A DNA stretch of 50,763 nucleotides from NCBI GenBank assembly GCA_017988335.1, contig JAGNRZ010000003.1:1-50763 (forward strand), given 5' to 3'. The position numbers and the translations under genes were made by a program. Position 1 is the stretch's first letter, and the number at the start of each line of letters is the position of its first letter. Source of the DNA: Ferruginibacter sp. GTDB lineage: Bacteria > Bacteroidota > Bacteroidia > Chitinophagales > Chitinophagaceae. The notes below the pieces were generated by a model. The model was not told where the DNA came from. It saw only the letters and a program-made list of their open reading frames with translations, and did not search any database. Below are positions 49,927 through 50,763 of this stretch, piece by piece.

Positions 49927-50763
49927 ATGGCTGCAACTCATCCTTATATTGCTACACTTATTAACTGTATTAATTTAGAGGAGAAAGAGCAAGTAGCCCG
50001 TTTTGGTTTAGATGAACAACATACACTTAAAAGCCTAAAGGCAGAAGGATTGGCTATACACCCCATAAGTGTAACACACAAAAGTTTTGGCTATGCCGAT
50101 TATCCTGAAATTAGTTTTAGAATTAACTACCCTACAGAAACTAATTTGTTTAAAGATGGTGTTGCTATTGAATGTTTTTGTAGTGGCCAAGAGCCCATAA
50201 AAGGTATATTGTTACAATTAGATGGTAACAAGGGTGAGTTTAGATTATTTGCTCCCGATTTTCCAGATTGGATTGAAGATAAGGGTGTAGGTATTAAGTT
50301 AGCTCCTGATCAACGCACTAATACCATAATGAAAACAGTTTTAAATGAGTTAGAAGCAAATAAAAACATCTTCTCTCTTTTTAAAACTATACATGGCGAA
50401 GCTATACTTGAAAATGAATTAGCAAATACTTCTACCCTAATTTTTAAAAACACCAATTTAAACGATAGCCAACAAAAAGCTGTAGCAGCTATTGTACAAA
50501 GTGAAAACATTTGTATAATACATGGTCCACCCGGCACAGGAAAAACAACTACTTTAATTGAAGCCATTTTACAGTTAGTAAAAAATGGAGAAAAAATTAT
50601 TGTAGCTGCACCAAGCAATACTGCTGTTGATAATATTGCTAAAGGATTAATTAGCCAACAACTTAATGTGCTTAGAGTAGGCAATACCACTAAAATAGAT
50701 AGTGAAATTTACTCTTATACCCCTGAAGGTAAATTAGCAGATAGTAAACAATTAAAAGAAATA
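49927..50763 (+). CDS. UPF1/IGHMBP2-type superfamily 1 helicase (partial, cut by window edge)
   Basis: This is a reading frame from the ATG at 49927 to the right edge, about 279 residues with the C-terminus missing. The first part (MAATHPYIATLINCINLEEK) is an unrecognised N-terminal domain with the beta-rich 1B-like region around residues 40-130. The helicase starts with NLNDSQQKAVAAIVQSENICII (Q motif) and GPPGTGKTTTLIEAIL (Walker A), then VAAPSNTAVDNIAKGL (motif Ia) as in IGHMBP2/UPF1. These enzymes unwind RNA or DNA 5'->3'. Bacterial roles are little studied. Confidence 0.92.
   Translation, partial: MAATHPYIATLINCINLEEKEQVARFGLDEQHTLKSLKAEGLAIHPISVTHKSFGYADYPEISFRINYPTETNLFKDGVAIECFCSGQEPIKGILLQLDGNKGEFRLFAPDFPDWIEDKGVGIKLAPDQRTNTIMKTVLNELEANKNIFSLFKTIHGEAILENELANTSTLIFKNTNLNDSQQKAVAAIVQSENICIIHGPPGTGKTTTLIEAILQLVKNGEKIIVAAPSNTAVDNIAKGLISQQLNVLRVGNTTKIDSEIYSYTPEGKLADSKQLKEI

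Overview
The window is AT-rich chromosomal DNA from a member of the Bacteroidota, most likely a Chitinophagaceae-like bacterium. This is inferred from three things. Perfect TAnnTTTG (-7) boxes sit just upstream of many start codons. Shine-Dalgarno sequences are nearly absent, with one striking exception before the lipoprotein gene at 33324. Lineage-typical families are present (DUF5723, DUF6089-like and IPExxxVDY-like proteins, and many N-terminal lipoprotein or '...AQ' signal peptides). No rRNA, tRNA, CRISPR array, complete insertion sequence or prophage was found. Both ends cut genes: a SulP anion transporter on the left and a UPF1/IGHMBP2-type helicase on the right.

Layout. 1-5 kb: SulP transporter, a small membrane protein, an enoyl-CoA hydratase, a YegP-like protein and the phenylacetate enzyme PaaZ. 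5-9 kb: a Doc (Fic-fold) toxin with its presumed antitoxin, a GNAT acetyltransferase, adenylate kinase, a lipoprotein MsrB, a PLP aminotransferase and two tiny genes, one a 41-residue lipoprotein. 9-13 kb: two convergent glycosyltransferases and a probable bicovalent FAD oxidase. 13-18 kb: a four-helix-bundle (IVP/S23 family) gene set between short repeats, then thiL, a DUF5723 outer-membrane protein and an S41 peptidase. 18-28 kb: an HNH endonuclease, an omega-amidase-like hydrolase, small ORFs, a SWIM/SNF2 helicase, comB, a B12-binding radical SAM protein, an SRPBCC protein and gcvT. 28-34 kb: a PadR regulator with a large PspC-domain membrane protein, then SRPBCC, a serine hydrolase and a lipoprotein. 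34-40 kb: feoB, divergent from a run of five genes headed by an M28 peptidase. 40-46 kb: selD and mnmH (tRNA 2-selenouridine synthesis), and rho. 46-51 kb: asnS, a beta-barrel protein, a LysE-type exporter, a monofunctional transglycosylase and the partial helicase.

The most interesting theme is a dense population of short, often inverted repeats of several families. They lie between genes and also in frame inside genes. At least three conserved enzymes carry repeat-derived peptide insertions: enoyl-CoA hydratase (7 residues), the omega-amidase (14) and MnmH (two insertions, about 23 and 27). A fourth protein ends in repeat-derived sequence. One family (core GATGTTAGATGTACG) flanks the four-helix-bundle gene in near-identical copies and recurs upstream of the SNF2 gene and inside mnmH. 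This suggests, as inference only, that the four-helix-bundle gene and these repeats form a REP/RAYT-like unit. A second theme is that several genes have a perfect -7 box ending only 3-6 nt before the start codon, which implies leaderless or nearly leaderless mRNAs.

Functional links visible here are selD with mnmH (selenophosphate donor and selenouridine synthase), the doc toxin pair, PadR with the PspC protein, and possibly the enoyl-CoA hydratase with PaaZ. Much of the rest is ordinary housekeeping.
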